Source: Winogradskyella flava (GTDB taxonomy: Bacteria; Bacteroidota; Bacteroidia; Flavobacteriales; Flavobacteriaceae). Taken from it: a DNA stretch of 64,000 bases. A program made the translations under genes and the position numbers. This document shows, piece after piece, positions 19,925 to 28,219 of the stretch (position 1 is its first letter; the number at the start of each line of letters is the position of its first letter). A model generated the notes under the pieces. It was given only the letters and a program-made list of their open reading frames with translations. It was not told where the DNA came from and did no database searches. The stretch covers positions 1,550,001 to 1,614,000 of the forward strand of contig NZ_JACLCP010000001.1 of the NCBI RefSeq assembly GCF_014243395.1. Direction: 5' to 3'.

Positions 19925-20601
19925 TGTTTTTTCACAAACATCCTTATGAACCTTTTATTCCAAAGGACACTAAAAAACTTATTGTTGGTACCCTGCCTCC
20001 TCCAAGATTTTCAACTGGGGAATTGTTAAAAAAGGATGTGAATTTCTGCTATGGAAGTTATTATAATTCCTTATGGTTGTTTATTGATAAAATCCATAAT
20101 CTTGATTTGCGTTATGATAATTCATTAGAGGCCATAGAACAACGCAAACAGTTTTTAATTAGTCATAAAATAGGTGTTTGTGATATTGTAGAAAGTGCCG
20201 AGCGCGAAAAAATAGATGCTTCAGATTTAGGTATGCAAAATATAAAGTTAAGAGATATTGTTAGTTATCTCAAACAGTTTCCTAGTATCGAAACTATACT
20301 ATTCACTGGTGGGAATAGTAAAAACGGCCCAGAATACTTTTTTAGAAAGCATTTAAAAGACTATGGTTTAAAATTAGAAGTAGTCAATAATGAAGTTCCG
20401 AGAATTCATCAATTTTCACTTTGCCATCCTGATCCTGCCTCAGGATCTCTCAGAACTATGAAAACGGTATCCTTAACTTCAGGTTCTGGTGCAGCAAACA
20501 TTTCAATTAGTAGAATGCCATTATTCAAGCAGTTAAAGACAAAAGATCCAAGTTTTAATACGTTCGATTTTCGGGTAATGCAGTATAGAGAGTTCTTCTA
20601 A
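19924..20601 (+). CDS. Uracil-DNA-glycosylase-superfamily protein
   Basis: A 225-residue protein with the UDG-like fold signatures LIVGTLPPPRF (motif I-like, residues ~19-29), a DI in IGVCDIVESAE, IETILFTGGNS, and LCHPDPASGS (motif II-like). These suggest base-excision or nucleic-acid glycosylase activity, but the substrate is unproven. The DNA of the HPDPASGS segment resembles the dispersed CTGAA hairpin repeat (see findings). The stop overlaps the convergent next gene by four bases. Confidence 0.8.
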   Translation: MFFHKHPYEPFIPKDTKKLIVGTLPPPRFSTGELLKKDVNFCYGSYYNSLWLFIDKIHNLDLRYDNSLEAIEQRKQFLISHKIGVCDIVESAEREKIDASDLGMQNIKLRDIVSYLKQFPSIETILFTGGNSKNGPEYFFRKHLKDYGLKLEVVNNEVPRIHQFSLCHPDPASGSLRTMKTVSLTSGSGAANISISRMPLFKQLKTKDPSFNTFDFRVMQYREFF

Positions 20602-21017
20602 AAGCGATAGCGTACATTTACGCCAAAACCATCCCATTTAAAACTAGTATCATCAATAATCCAAAAGGTTGGTCTATAATCAAAACCTATAACAATTGGC
20701 GCACTATCAAATTGATATTCCAAACCAATTTCGCCACTCACACCAAGATTAAAATCATCTTCGATGAACGTTGATGCACCAACACCAGCATACCAATACA
20801 ATTCATCCTCTAAGGACTCATAAATAAAATCGTATAGCGCATCCAAACCAAGACCGTCACCAAAAGAAACATTAGCATGAATACGACTGCCATCAAATTC
20901 AAATACACCATCAACAGCAATATTGTTTCCTGTAACCTCACCAAATCTTACACCTATTTCTTGTGCGTTTATAGTCGTAGATAATAATAGGACTAAACCT
21001 AAGACGATGATCCTCAT
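20598..21017 (-). CDS. Small secreted beta-barrel-like protein
   Basis: A 139-residue protein with a signal peptide ending at INA (IIVLGLVLLLSTTINAQ). Its body is alternating Gly/aromatic-rich beta strands (FGEVTGNNIAVDGVFEF, WYAGVGASTFI, GEIGLEYQFDSAPIVIGFDYRPTFWI) ending in VRYRF. The terminal aromatic and strand spacing suggest a small outer-membrane barrel. Its family was not recognised. Confidence 0.75.
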   Translation of the reverse strand: MRIIVLGLVLLLSTTINAQEIGVRFGEVTGNNIAVDGVFEFDGSRIHANVSFGDGLGLDALYDFIYESLEDELYWYAGVGASTFIEDDFNLGVSGEIGLEYQFDSAPIVIGFDYRPTFWIIDDTSFKWDGFGVNVRYRF

Positions 21018-21325
21018 AATTATGATTATTTAGTTTTTTAATATGTGGTAAAGCTATAAAAGCCTAGGTGTAATCCAAATAATTTTTGAATTTATATTAA
21101 AATCAACCTAGAATAATAGCTTCAACTTATGAAGAAGTTCTCGATAGTTCTGCCGAGTGCAGTCGAAGTACGATTTTTCGTATCTAAAAACCATGCGAAC
21201 TGGCTTAGAACATAAATTATAAAATGCGTGTTATTTTAGGTTTCAACACCAAAATTAGCTGTACCTTGCCCCCAATTAAAAGAGGTGAGATTTGCAACGA
21301 TATTCATCTTAACTAAATACGATGT
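21018..21325. other. Intergenic region with repeat remnant
   Basis: A divergent 308-base gap without a visible gene. Bases 21140-21171 (TCTCGATAGTTCTGCCGAGT then GCAGTCGAAGTA) resemble a dispersed TCGA-rich palindromic repeat related to that at 22843-22887. TACCTTGC near 21270 is a poor -7 match for the helicase. Confidence 0.4.
21049..21079 (-). promoter_or_regulatory. Possible promoter of the small barrel gene
   Basis: Read on the minus strand: TTTG, 19 bases, then TAGCTTTA, which differs from TAnnTTTG only at the last base. It lies 32 bases ahead of the start codon at 21017. Confidence 0.4.
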
Positions 21326-22615
21326 ATGTCATTTAAATCATTGGGCTTATCTGAGCCTCTATTAGAAGCTGTTAGTAAAAAAGGATACGAAACGCCATCA
21401 CCCATTCAAGCCAAAGCGATTCCACCAATTTTAGATGGGAAAGACATCCTGGCCTCAGCACAAACAGGTACTGGTAAAACAGCTGGTTTTACATTGCCAA
21501 TGCTTCATTTACTATCTAAAAACCCAGTTCAAAAGCACAGGCCAATACGCGCATTAGTCTTAACGCCTACAAGAGAATTGGCGGCTCAAGTGTATGCTAA
21601 CGTCAAAGAATATAGTGAGTTTTTAGATATCAGGAGTGCGGTAATTTTCGGTGGTGTAAACCAAAAGCCACAAGTGTCAAAGTTAAGACAAGGTGTCGAT
21701 GTTCTGGTGGCTACACCTGGTCGATTGATTGATTTAGAAAGCCAAGGGTTGTTATCGTTGAGGCGCGTAGAAATATTTGTTTTAGATGAAGCAGATCGTA
21801 TGCTAGATATGGGTTTTCTGCGTGATATTGAACGTGTCATGAAATTAATACCTAGTAAACGACAGAATTTAATGTTCTCAGCAACATTTTCTAAGGATAT
21901 TAAAAAACTGGCCTATTCTATTTTAAATAACCCAGTTCAAGTTGAAGCGACACCAGAGAATACAGCGGTGGAGATTATAGATCAGAAAGTACATCGTGTT
22001 GCTAAGAACAAAAAAACGGGCTTAATTATAAAGCTTATTTCTGATGGTGATTGGAAACAAGTATTGGTCTTTACACGCACAAAACATGGTGCCAATAGAT
22101 TAACCAAGAAAATGATTAGCGCAGGTATTACTGCAGCTGCAATTCATGGTAATAAAAGCCAAGGCGCGAGAACAAAAGCTTTAGCTGGATTTAAAAATAA
22201 TTCGATACGCGTGTTGGTAGCTACAGATATTGCAGCACGTGGATTAGATATTCCGTTATTGCCGCATGTGGTGAATTTTGAATTACCTAATATTTCTGAA
22301 GATTACGTTCATAGAATTGGTAGAACAGGTAGAGCAGGAGCAAGTGGGCAAGCTATTTCGTTAGTAAGTGCAGATGAGATTAGTTATTTGAGAAGTATTG
22401 AAAAGCTGATAGGTATGCCTATTGATGTTGAAATCATTGAGGGCTTTGAGCCAGACCCAAATGCATCTACAGAACCTATTAAGCCTGGACAGAATAGAAA
22501 TAGAAATCAAGGACGAAATAATTCTAGTCCTAGAAATTCTGGAAACACTACCAATTCTAACCGAAACAGAAATAGAAATAAGAATCGAAGACGCAATAAC
22601 GATAATAGACGGTAA
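21326..22615 (+). CDS. DEAD-box ATP-dependent RNA helicase
   Basis: A 429-residue RhlE-like helicase that remodels RNA in the cytoplasm. Motifs in order: Q motif ([10 protein letters not shown]), Walker A AQTGTGKT (residues ~46-53), PTREL, TPGR, DEAD ([13 protein letters not shown]), SAT, and the C-terminal [12 protein letters not shown] and [10 protein letters not shown]. The last ~60 residues are a disordered basic tail of Asn/Arg repeats ([13 protein letters not shown]), typical of RNA-binding extensions in this family. It is full length. Confidence 0.95.
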   Translation: MSFKSLGLSEPLLEAVSKKGYETPSPIQAKAIPPILDGKDILASAQTGTGKTAGFTLPMLHLLSKNPVQKHRPIRALVLTPTRELAAQVYANVKEYSEFLDIRSAVIFGGVNQKPQVSKLRQGVDVLVATPGRLIDLESQGLLSLRRVEIFVLDEADRMLDMGFLRDIERVMKLIPSKRQNLMFSATFSKDIKKLAYSILNNPVQVEATPENTAVEIIDQKVHRVAKNKKTGLIIKLISDGDWKQVLVFTRTKHGANRLTKKMISAGITAAAIHGNKSQGARTKALAGFKNNSIRVLVATDIAARGLDIPLLPHVVNFELPNISEDYVHRIGRTGRAGASGQAISLVSADEISYLRSIEKLIGMPIDVEIIEGFEPDPNASTEPIKPGQNRNRNQGRNNSSPRNSGNTTNSNRNRNRNKNRRRNNDNRR

Positions 22616-22618
22616 GTA

Positions 22619-22837
22619 ATGTCACCAACCTTAAAAGCTAAAATCATAGAAGTTTGTGATAAGAAAATTGCTCAGAAAAGCACTAATGTTGGTATTTCTT
22701 TCTATGCCTTTTTTAAAAACAAGAACGATAATCCAAAATTACTAATGGAGGCTGCAACTTGGTGGATACAAACCCATCAATTAGATCATTTTGAAAAGGC
22801 GGTTAAGATTAAGACAATGGTTAAAACTTCAAAATAG
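22619..22837 (+). CDS. Small conserved hypothetical protein
   Basis: A 72-residue soluble, Lys-rich helical protein with FYAFFKNKNDNPKLLMEAATWWIQTHQLDHFEKA. No signal peptide, membrane segment or known motif. It starts three bases after the helicase stop and ends before a large hairpin, so it is probably cotranscribed with the helicase. Confidence 0.65.
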   Translation: MSPTLKAKIIEVCDKKIAQKSTNVGISFYAFFKNKNDNPKLLMEAATWWIQTHQLDHFEKAVKIKTMVKTSK

Positions 22838-22842
22838 TAACC

Positions 22843-22887
22843 TCGAGCGGAGTCGAGAGGTTTTAATGAGGTCTCGACTCCGTTCGA
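22843..22887. repeat. Large inverted repeat, TCGA-rich
   Basis: TCGAGCGGAGTCGAGA (22843-22858) pairs with TCTCGACTCCGTTCGA (22872-22887): 15 of 16 positions complementary, loop 13 bases. There is no T run on either side, so it is a repeat and not a classical terminator. It ends 16 bases before the VF530-like start. Confidence 0.8.
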
Positions 22888-22903
22888 CCAGACAGAAACA
22901 ACG

Positions 22904-23128
22904 ATGTCCAAACAACCCAACAACCCACTACATGGCGTGAAACTAGAACAGATCATCACTGAACTACAAGCCCATTATGGTTGGGAATATATGGGTTATC
23001 AGATTAATATTCGTTGTTTTACACACGACCCTTCCGTAAAATCTAGCTTAAAATTTTTAAGACGTACACCTTGGGCACGAACTAAGGTTGAAAACATGTA
23101 CTTAAACATGATAAAGAAAAGACCTTAA
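22904..23128 (+). CDS. VF530-like DNA-binding protein (DUF2132)
   Basis: A 74-residue protein matching the VF530/DUF2132 family: [57 protein letters not shown]. The family has a small helical fold with reported DNA-binding character in Vibrio. The stop overlaps the end of the convergent YitT gene by four bases. Confidence 0.88.
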   Translation: MSKQPNNPLHGVKLEQIITELQAHYGWEYMGYQINIRCFTHDPSVKSSLKFLRRTPWARTKVENMYLNMIKKRP

Positions 23129-24015
23129 ATCTTCGGTAATATCTTGTTTTTCTTTTTATCCAAGTAATGTCGTAAGACACCTCCTTTTACATTATTGACG
23201 TCAAACTCAACAATAAAGGCATTTTCGTCTATCCTGTCAATAATTCGATGCATTTTTTTTATATCAATTCGGTTGATGATGGTATGAATAATATCAAAAT
23301 CTTCCTGTTCACCTTGGCTTCCAAAACCTTTAGAGCCTTTATAAGTCGTTAAACCGGCTCCTAACTCTTTCATAATGGTCACTTTAATCTCCAAATATTT
23401 TTTTGAAACTATTGTTACTCCAATAAAATCTTCAAACCCTTCGATGGTGAGATCCGTAACCTTTGCGGTAACGATATAAGTGAGAATAGAATAGAGCGCA
23501 ACTTCGATAGAAATGACATAAGCTGTAATGCTAAATAGTATAATGTTGAACAATAGAATCACTTGACCAATGCTAAAACCGAATTTATCATTTAAGTAAA
23601 CCCCTAAAATTTCGGAGCCATCTAGCACGGAACCATTTCGTATTGAAATACCAATACCGGCACCTAAAAACAAACCGCCAAAAATTGAAATTAATAATTT
23701 ATCATCTGTTATGGTTCCAAAGTTTTCAAAGTGAATAAAGAGTGCCAAACCTAAAATACTTGCTATGGACTTCACAACGATGCGTTTGGAAACCGTATAA
23801 TAACCAAGAATTAAAAACGGAATACTAAATACAACAAGAAGTATGGAGATATTAATGTCTACAAGTCTGCTTACCAATAGAGCAATACCTGTAACTCCTC
23901 CATCTAAAAAACCGTTAGGTAATAGAAATGCTTTTAGTCCAATACTAGCAAGTACGATACCTAAAGCAATTTGTCCGTATTCTGATATGAGCTTGAGTGT
24001 TTTTGAGTTTTTCAA
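23125..24015 (-). CDS. YitT-family membrane protein with DUF2179 domain
   Basis: A 296-residue integral membrane protein. About five or six hydrophobic helices lie within residues 10-195 ([78 protein letters not shown]). A cytoplasmic DUF2179 regulatory domain follows (residues ~205-285). The order and length fit YitT/YebE/YczE-type proteins. The transported or sensed compound is unknown. Confidence 0.92.
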   Translation of the reverse strand: MKNSKTLKLISEYGQIALGIVLASIGLKAFLLPNGFLDGGVTGIALLVSRLVDINISILLVVFSIPFLILGYYTVSKRIVVKSIASILGLALFIHFENFGTITDDKLLISIFGGLFLGAGIGISIRNGSVLDGSEILGVYLNDKFGFSIGQVILLFNIILFSITAYVISIEVALYSILTYIVTAKVTDLTIEGFEDFIGVTIVSKKYLEIKVTIMKELGAGLTTYKGSKGFGSQGEQEDFDIIHTIINRIDIKKMHRIIDRIDENAFIVEFDVNNVKGGVLRHYLDKKKNKILPKI

Positions 24016-24115
24016 GAGTTAGTTTTGTTTGTTGAAAAGTTACAAAACCAAAATTGTTTTTGAATGATTAAGTTATAAAAAAAATCCTTTCGAATTTTAT
24101 GATGGATCCTTATTG

Positions 24116-24652
24116 TTAGTTATGTCGCTTATGTGTTCTTTTAAACCCTAAATAGCCAGCAATAATAGCAATTAAAAGCACGATACCATTAATCATCCAA
24201 GAAACCCATTTGAATTCTCTCTCGAATAATGACGTGTAACTTGGCCCGGGAAGTTCGGTCTGTATACAAATATTAATTGTATTTTGTTTAGAGTTAGAAT
24301 TGACAAATTTGAAGTTTAATTGATACTCTGCATTAGCTTCAGTAAAAAAGCTATCGTCTTTGAAAATTTCTATGGGTTTGTTGTTATGTAAAATCTCAAA
24401 ATTGGTTTGTATGGGTTGCAAAGAATCTATGTTGTCATAAGATCTAGGGTGCTCTAAACTATAACCTATGGTGTAGTAAGACTCAAAGTCTGTAGTGAAG
24501 GTCTCTGAAATGTTTAGTTCCTTTTCAAAAGGAAACCCTTCACAAAAAGCTATTACACTTCTGTCTGTTTTATCTGGGAACAAGTTAATAGCCATTTTAA
24601 TGGCTAATAAGCCTAATGCTATAGTAATTATTTTTAAAACGGTTTTTGTCAT
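24116..24652 (-). CDS. Hypothetical membrane protein
   Basis: A 178-residue protein with hydrophobic helices at both ends (residues ~6-24 and ~150-168, WMINGIVLLIAIIAGYLGF) and an intervening beta-rich extracytoplasmic domain containing one Cys in the N-terminal half and one near residue 126. No family recognised. It follows the next upstream membrane gene by ten bases, so the two probably form one unit. Confidence 0.6.
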   Translation of the reverse strand: MTKTVLKIITIALGLLAIKMAINLFPDKTDRSVIAFCEGFPFEKELNISETFTTDFESYYTIGYSLEHPRSYDNIDSLQPIQTNFEILHNNKPIEIFKDDSFFTEANAEYQLNFKFVNSNSKQNTINICIQTELPGPSYTSLFEREFKWVSWMINGIVLLIAIIAGYLGFKRTHKRHN

Positions 24653-24662
24653 TTGGTTGGTT

Positions 24663-25145
24663 CTAGCTGTGCTTCTTATTAAGGTCTATGGTTTTCCATA
24701 AGATTAAAACTCCAACTAATAGTATAATCAAACCTCCAATTAAAAAAGACATTCCATACCCTTTAGCAAATATTCCGCAAAAATAATTCAGGTATCTATT
24801 TATAATTCCTGATGAGTAAAATCCGGTTGCATAAATTCCTATAGTCAGAATTAGAACTATTATTGAATTTATAATTCCAAATGTGTTTTTCCAGTTTACT
24901 AAACTAACAATTATAATACCGATTAGTATAGATGCAAAAGTCCAGTATAATTGATTAAGAAAAAATTCTCCCATTCTTATGTCGGTCAAAGAAGCAAATG
25001 TTTTTATATCATCATTGAGAAGCGCATCAAATTTGTCTCCATGATATGTAACGTATTGTCGGTCAATTCCACTTATAATAAAAATTAGAGCGAAACATTC
25101 TAATAAAATGAGCTTGAGGTTAAATTGATTTATCATTTGTGACAT
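24663..25145 (-). CDS. Hypothetical four-helix membrane protein
   Basis: A 160-residue integral membrane protein with about four hydrophobic helices (LKLILLECFALIFIISGI, WTFASILIGIIIVSLV, INSIIVLILTIGIYATGF, FLIGGLIILLVGVLIL). The ATG at 25145 is chosen; another ATG lies three codons later and an in-frame start also exists at 25190. No family recognised. Confidence 0.6.
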   Translation of the reverse strand: MSQMINQFNLKLILLECFALIFIISGIDRQYVTYHGDKFDALLNDDIKTFASLTDIRMGEFFLNQLYWTFASILIGIIIVSLVNWKNTFGIINSIIVLILTIGIYATGFYSSGIINRYLNYFCGIFAKGYGMSFLIGGLIILLVGVLILWKTIDLNKKHS

Positions 25146-25190
25146 TATACAAGAGGTGTTAATGTATAATTTCTTTGTGTGTTTGAGCAA

Positions 25191-25370
25191 CTAAATTAGT
25201 AAATACAAACCGAATAGAAAATTCGCAAGGACTTTGGTAAGCAGGTAATAACAAGCAACTCTTATCCTGTTTATATTTCTAGATAACCAATATTCGTGCT
25301 TGTGTTATCTGTTCTTAAAATTACAAAACCCTAAGCACAATTTTATGCGTAACCTTACGTATATTTTAAT
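25191..25370. other. Intergenic region
   Basis: No gene or strong signal seen between the four-helix membrane gene and the EF-hand gene terminator. Confidence 0.3.
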
Positions 25371-25400
25371 AAAAAAATCCCCTAGAATTTCTAGAGGATT
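25371..25400 (-). terminator. Terminator of the EF-hand gene
   Basis: On the minus strand AATCC plus CTAG arms close around a five-base loop with one mismatch, followed by seven T. It lies 22 bases after the stop of the EF-hand gene. Confidence 0.75.
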
Positions 25401-25421
25401 TGGAAGTGTTTGGATTACTTC

Positions 25422-25847
25422 TTAACGTCTTCGCTGCTTACGCTTTTTGCCACGATGCTTTTTCTCTGCTTTTTCCATGAAGGCTTCGTATTCTGCCATA
25501 TCAATAGTGCCATTACCATCGGCATCCATTTCTGCAAAACGCTTTTGCAAACGTTCCTTTTTTGTGATTTCTTTTCTAGACTTAAACTCTTCGAAAGATA
25601 AAGCACCATCAGTATCTTGATCTAGAGCCTTAAAGCGCTCGTCAATGACTTCTGCTTTTATTTCTTCTCTTTGCTTTTTGTCCTTAAATTCATCTAATGA
25701 TAGTGAGCCATCAGCATTTGTATCCAACTTCTGAAATAGTTTTTCTGGATTAGCTCTTTTCTTTCCCTTTCTTTCTTGTGCGCTTACAAATGATATGGAG
25801 CACAGTGCCACTGCAAGTAGGCTAAATTTTAATGTTTTTGAAATCAT
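25422..25847 (-). CDS. Secreted EF-hand calcium-binding protein
   Basis: A 141-residue protein with a signal peptide (LLAVALCSISFVSAQ). Three EF-hand loops follow: DTNADGSLSLDEF, DQDTDGALSFEEF and DADGNGTIDMAEY. Each has Asp or Asn at the first coordinating positions and Glu at position 12. The tail is basic (RGKKRKQRRR). It should bind calcium outside the cytoplasmic membrane; a role is not known. The gene ends in its own terminator. Confidence 0.9.
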   Translation of the reverse strand: MISKTLKFSLLAVALCSISFVSAQERKGKKRANPEKLFQKLDTNADGSLSLDEFKDKKQREEIKAEVIDERFKALDQDTDGALSFEEFKSRKEITKKERLQKRFAEMDADGNGTIDMAEYEAFMEKAEKKHRGKKRKQRRR

Positions 25848-25944
25848 AATTTTATATTTTTTTATTCGCCATAGCTAAAGCTATTTGAAAGCATAGACGA
25901 ATGGATTAATGAACACTAGTAGGACTCTAGAATTTAAAAAAGGT

Positions 25945-26121
25945 TTAAAAGATCTCTTTTAAAATGTCATTGTCTTCTTCGTCATCTTTTATTTCAACAT
26001 TTTCGATAAGGTTTTTAGGCAGGTTATCTTTAGATGTGAATCTTAAAGGAAATGGTACCAAACAAGCCAAAAAAATCATAACTATTAAAGCCAGTAATCT
26101 GAACTTTTTTTTAATCTTCAT
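25945..26121 (-). CDS. Small single-pass membrane protein (58 aa)
   Basis: ATG at 26121 opens 58 codons. A basic N-terminus MKIKKKFR precedes a hydrophobic helix (LLALIVMIFLACLVPFPL), and an acidic tail follows (IENVEIKDDEEDNDILKEIF). The charge asymmetry predicts the N-terminus inside. The reading on the opposite strand is Ser-rich noise. No family is recognised, but the composition is clearly protein-like. It lies between the EF-hand gene and a small secreted-protein gene on the same strand. Confidence 0.65.
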   Translation of the reverse strand: MKIKKKFRLLALIVMIFLACLVPFPLRFTSKDNLPKNLIENVEIKDDEEDNDILKEIF

Positions 26122-26206
26122 ATGTATAATAGCTTATGGCATCTCCAGAATTTGAGATGCTATTAATAATAGGTTGTGGTATAGCCATAAAGGCTATCTA
26201 AAGCTA

Positions 26207-26572
26207 TTATACGATGTCGCTATAAAGCGTTTGATGCGTGCAGAATGTATAGAGCTTGGTCTGCAATTGTGCTGTTCTAAGCTCAAGAGTTTTGTGCGTA
26301 TAGGTTTTGAAGTAGGACAAATCATGCAAATTTTGAATAGTTAGAAGCATTGTAAATGAATGCTCTGAAAACATGTTGTCTAAAACAACAGTCCCTTTAT
26401 TTATAGCCTTAAATAAAATGGAACGACTAAAATCTTGGGCAGTACCCTTTACAACCAAAGTCGTTTTTGTGGCCTCAACAGGTAATTGATTTGCAAAGCC
26501 AGAAAATGAAACCAAACTCAGTAGGAGTGTTAGTCCAAAAAATAAAAAGTTGGTATTTTTTGCGATTTTCAT
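26207..26572 (-). CDS. Small secreted hypothetical protein
   Basis: A 121-residue frame from the ATG at 26572, with a signal peptide (FLFFGLTLLLSLVSFSGFA). The mature part is short and Thr/Leu-rich with one Cys. No family recognised. The C-terminal third (QTKLYTFCTHQTLYSDIV) does not look strongly protein-like, so the gene could be decayed or fast evolving. Confidence 0.5.
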   Translation of the reverse strand: MKIAKNTNFLFFGLTLLLSLVSFSGFANQLPVEATKTTLVVKGTAQDFSRSILFKAINKGTVVLDNMFSEHSFTMLLTIQNLHDLSYFKTYTHKTLELRTAQLQTKLYTFCTHQTLYSDIV

Positions 26573-26595
26573 ATTCAAAGATAACAAATGTCTAC

Positions 26596-27051
26596 TTATG
26601 GCTTAATTTGCCGCAAGCCTTCGTAAACTATAATACTTACTGCATTAGCAAGATTTAGACTTCTAATATGCTCACTAAACATGGGTATTTTGAATAGATT
26701 TTCCAGATGTTTTTCTGTTAAAGCCTTAGGTAATCCAACAGATTCTTTTCCAAATACTAAGAACATATCATTGGAAAAATCAATATCCCAATATGATTGT
26801 TGGCCATGACTAGAAAGGAAGATCATCTTTGCATCTTTATTATTTTTAAAGAAATCATCAATAGACTCGTAATGGATAACGTCTAGGTGTTGCCAATAAT
26901 CAAGACCTGCGCGTTTTAGGCGTTTATCGTCTATTTCGAAACCAAAAGGTTTTACTAAGTGTAATCGCGAGCCTGTAGCTAAAGCTAGTCGGCCTATATT
27001 GCCTGTGTTGTTTGGAATCTCGGGTTCTATGAGTACGATGTTTAGTGGCAT
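26596..27051 (-). CDS. trmL: tRNA (cytidine(34)-2'-O)-methyltransferase
   Basis: SPOUT-class methyltransferase modifying the wobble base of tRNA-Leu. The 151 residues begin MPLNIVLIEPEIPNNTGNIGRL. The knotted SAM site is visible at the C-terminal side (FLVFGKESVGLPKALTEKH, then IRSLNLANAVSIIVYEGLRQ). The start at 27051 is preferred because the family begins at this residue; a further ATG lies four codons upstream. A hairpin repeat sits just ahead. Confidence 0.95.
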   Translation of the reverse strand: MPLNIVLIEPEIPNNTGNIGRLALATGSRLHLVKPFGFEIDDKRLKRAGLDYWQHLDVIHYESIDDFFKNNKDAKMIFLSSHGQQSYWDIDFSNDMFLVFGKESVGLPKALTEKHLENLFKIPMFSEHIRSLNLANAVSIIVYEGLRQIKP

Positions 27052-27069
27052 AATTACTTCCATTTTGTC

Positions 27070-27090
27070 ATCCTGAACTTGTTTCAGGAT
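27070..27090. repeat. Dispersed hairpin repeat, CTGAA-CTTGT-TTCAG family
   Basis: ATCCTGAA, loop CTTGT, TTCAGGAT: a perfect 8-bp stem. It supplies the stop codon and last residues of the 73-residue gene (ending at 27084) and lies 18 bases ahead of the trmL start. Confidence 0.85.
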
Positions 27091-27305
27091 CTCACTTTCT
27101 GATTTTTAATAATGATTAATCTCACTAATAAAACAAATGGAAAGCCGTGTAAAAGCACATCAAAATAGTCTTTAACTGTCATTCCATGTCCTCCTCCAAC
27201 TAACCATTTCACTTTGCCTACAATATGCGGTTCTGGAAAAAAGGGCGCTAATCCTAAAGTTAAGCATAATAGAATTATAATACGCCAGTCATTTAAAAGT
27301 TTCAT
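27084..27305 (-). CDS. Small membrane protein downstream of trpA
   Basis: A 73-residue protein with two hydrophobic helices (WRIIILLCLTLGLAPFF and FDVLLHGFPFVLLVRLIII) separated by PEPHIVGKVKWLVGGGHGMTVKD. No enzymatic motif. It begins one base after the trpA stop and so is likely the last gene of the trp transcript. The final residues and the stop codon fall within a dispersed hairpin repeat, so the original C-terminus may have been different. Confidence 0.7.
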   Translation of the reverse strand: MKLLNDWRIIILLCLTLGLAPFFPEPHIVGKVKWLVGGGHGMTVKDYFDVLLHGFPFVLLVRLIIIKNQKVRS

Positions 27306-27306
27306 C

Positions 27307-28068
27307 TTATAAAATTGTATTTATAAACTCATCAGTAGCGTTAACCCCATTTTTGGTAAGATGTTTTATAAAAGCACTACCTATTATTGCACCTTTTGCA
27401 TAAGTTGTAGCTTGTGTAAAAGTTTCATTATTGGAAATTCCAAATCCAACAATTTGTGGATTTTTAAGATTCATGTCGGCTATACGTTCGAAGTATTCGG
27501 TTTGTGTATTTCCAAAGCCCACTTTAGCACCTGTTGTGCTCGCAGAACTTACCATGTAAATAAATCCATCTGAAACTGAGTCAATGAAATGAATACGCTT
27601 ATCAGAGGTTTGTGGTGTAATTAAAAAGACATTGATTAAACCATACTTTTCAAAGGTTGCTTTATATTCTGAGTGATAGACATCAACTGGTAAATCAGGA
27701 ATAATTAGCCCATCAATACCAATGGCTTGACACTTTTCGCAAAAGGCCTCTATACCATATTGCAACATTGGATTAAAGTATCCCATGATAATCAAAGGAA
27801 TGGATACGGATTGACGAATATCCTTAAGTTGTTCAAACAATAATTCGCTTGTCATTCCATTTTTAAGTGCTGCTGTAGAACTTGCTTGTATGGTTGGCCC
27901 ATCTGCTAAGGGATCACTAAAAGGCAACCCTATTTCAATCATATCAACACCGCTTGTTTCAAGATTTTGAATAATAGTAGCTGTGTCATCTACATTGGGA
28001 TAACCTGCCGTGAAGTATATGGAAAGCAATTTTTTGTCTTCCTGTAGTTTTTGATTTATTCTGTTCAT
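27307..28068 (-). CDS. trpA: Tryptophan synthase alpha subunit
   Basis: Cleaves indole-3-glycerol phosphate to indole and glyceraldehyde-3-phosphate; indole is channelled to TrpB. The 253-residue TIM barrel has catalytic Glu and Asp in DMIEIGLPFSDPLADGPTIQ, then IPDLPVDVY and IVGFGISNNETF. The start MNRINQKLQ at 28068 is the family start. It is the last biosynthetic gene of the operon. A hairpin repeat lies six bases upstream of the start codon. Confidence 0.97.
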   Translation of the reverse strand: MNRINQKLQEDKKLLSIYFTAGYPNVDDTATIIQNLETSGVDMIEIGLPFSDPLADGPTIQASSTAALKNGMTSELLFEQLKDIRQSVSIPLIIMGYFNPMLQYGIEAFCEKCQAIGIDGLIIPDLPVDVYHSEYKATFEKYGLINVFLITPQTSDKRIHFIDSVSDGFIYMVSSASTTGAKVGFGNTQTEYFERIADMNLKNPQIVGFGISNNETFTQATTYAKGAIIGSAFIKHLTKNGVNATDEFINTIL

Positions 28069-28074
28069 GTTCAC

Positions 28075-28092
28075 TTCCCATGAAAGTGGGAA
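28075..28092. repeat. TTCCCA...TGGGAA hairpin repeat
   Basis: TTCCCA, loop TGAAAG, TGGGAA. It is a member of the TTCC/GGAA family and lies six bases ahead of the trpA start codon. Confidence 0.75.
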
Positions 28093-28122
28093 TTTTTTTA
28101 ATTAAACTTATATTTTTTCGTC

Positions 28123-28143
28123 ACCCTGAACTTGTTTCAGGGT
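28123..28143. repeat. Dispersed hairpin repeat, CTGAA-CTTGT-TTCAG family
   Basis: ACCCTGAA, loop CTTGT, TTCAGGGT: a perfect 8-bp stem with a compensated outer pair relative to the copy at 27070. A second palindromic stretch (ACACTTCGACAAGCTCAGTG, 28180-28199) follows in the same trpB-trpA gap. Confidence 0.85.
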
Positions 28144-28219
28144 CGCATAGTTTTCTCCTCTTGTGCGATGCTGAAACGACACTTCGACAAGCTCAGTGTG
28201 ACAGTTCAGTATGACCTTG

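Noticed and set aside
25964..26155. Plus-strand coding frame of 63 codons
   Set aside because: It reads as Ser/Phe-rich noise and is fully overlapped by the more protein-like 58-codon frame on the minus strand.
26207..26572. Pseudogene call for the small secreted protein
   Set aside because: No recognisable homologue or broken motif is visible from which decay could be judged, so it is listed as a low-confidence gene.
28075..28100. Rho-independent terminator on the plus strand after TTCCCA...TGGGAA
   Set aside because: Although followed by seven T, no plus-strand gene ends near it. It is interpreted as a repeat copy upstream of trpA.
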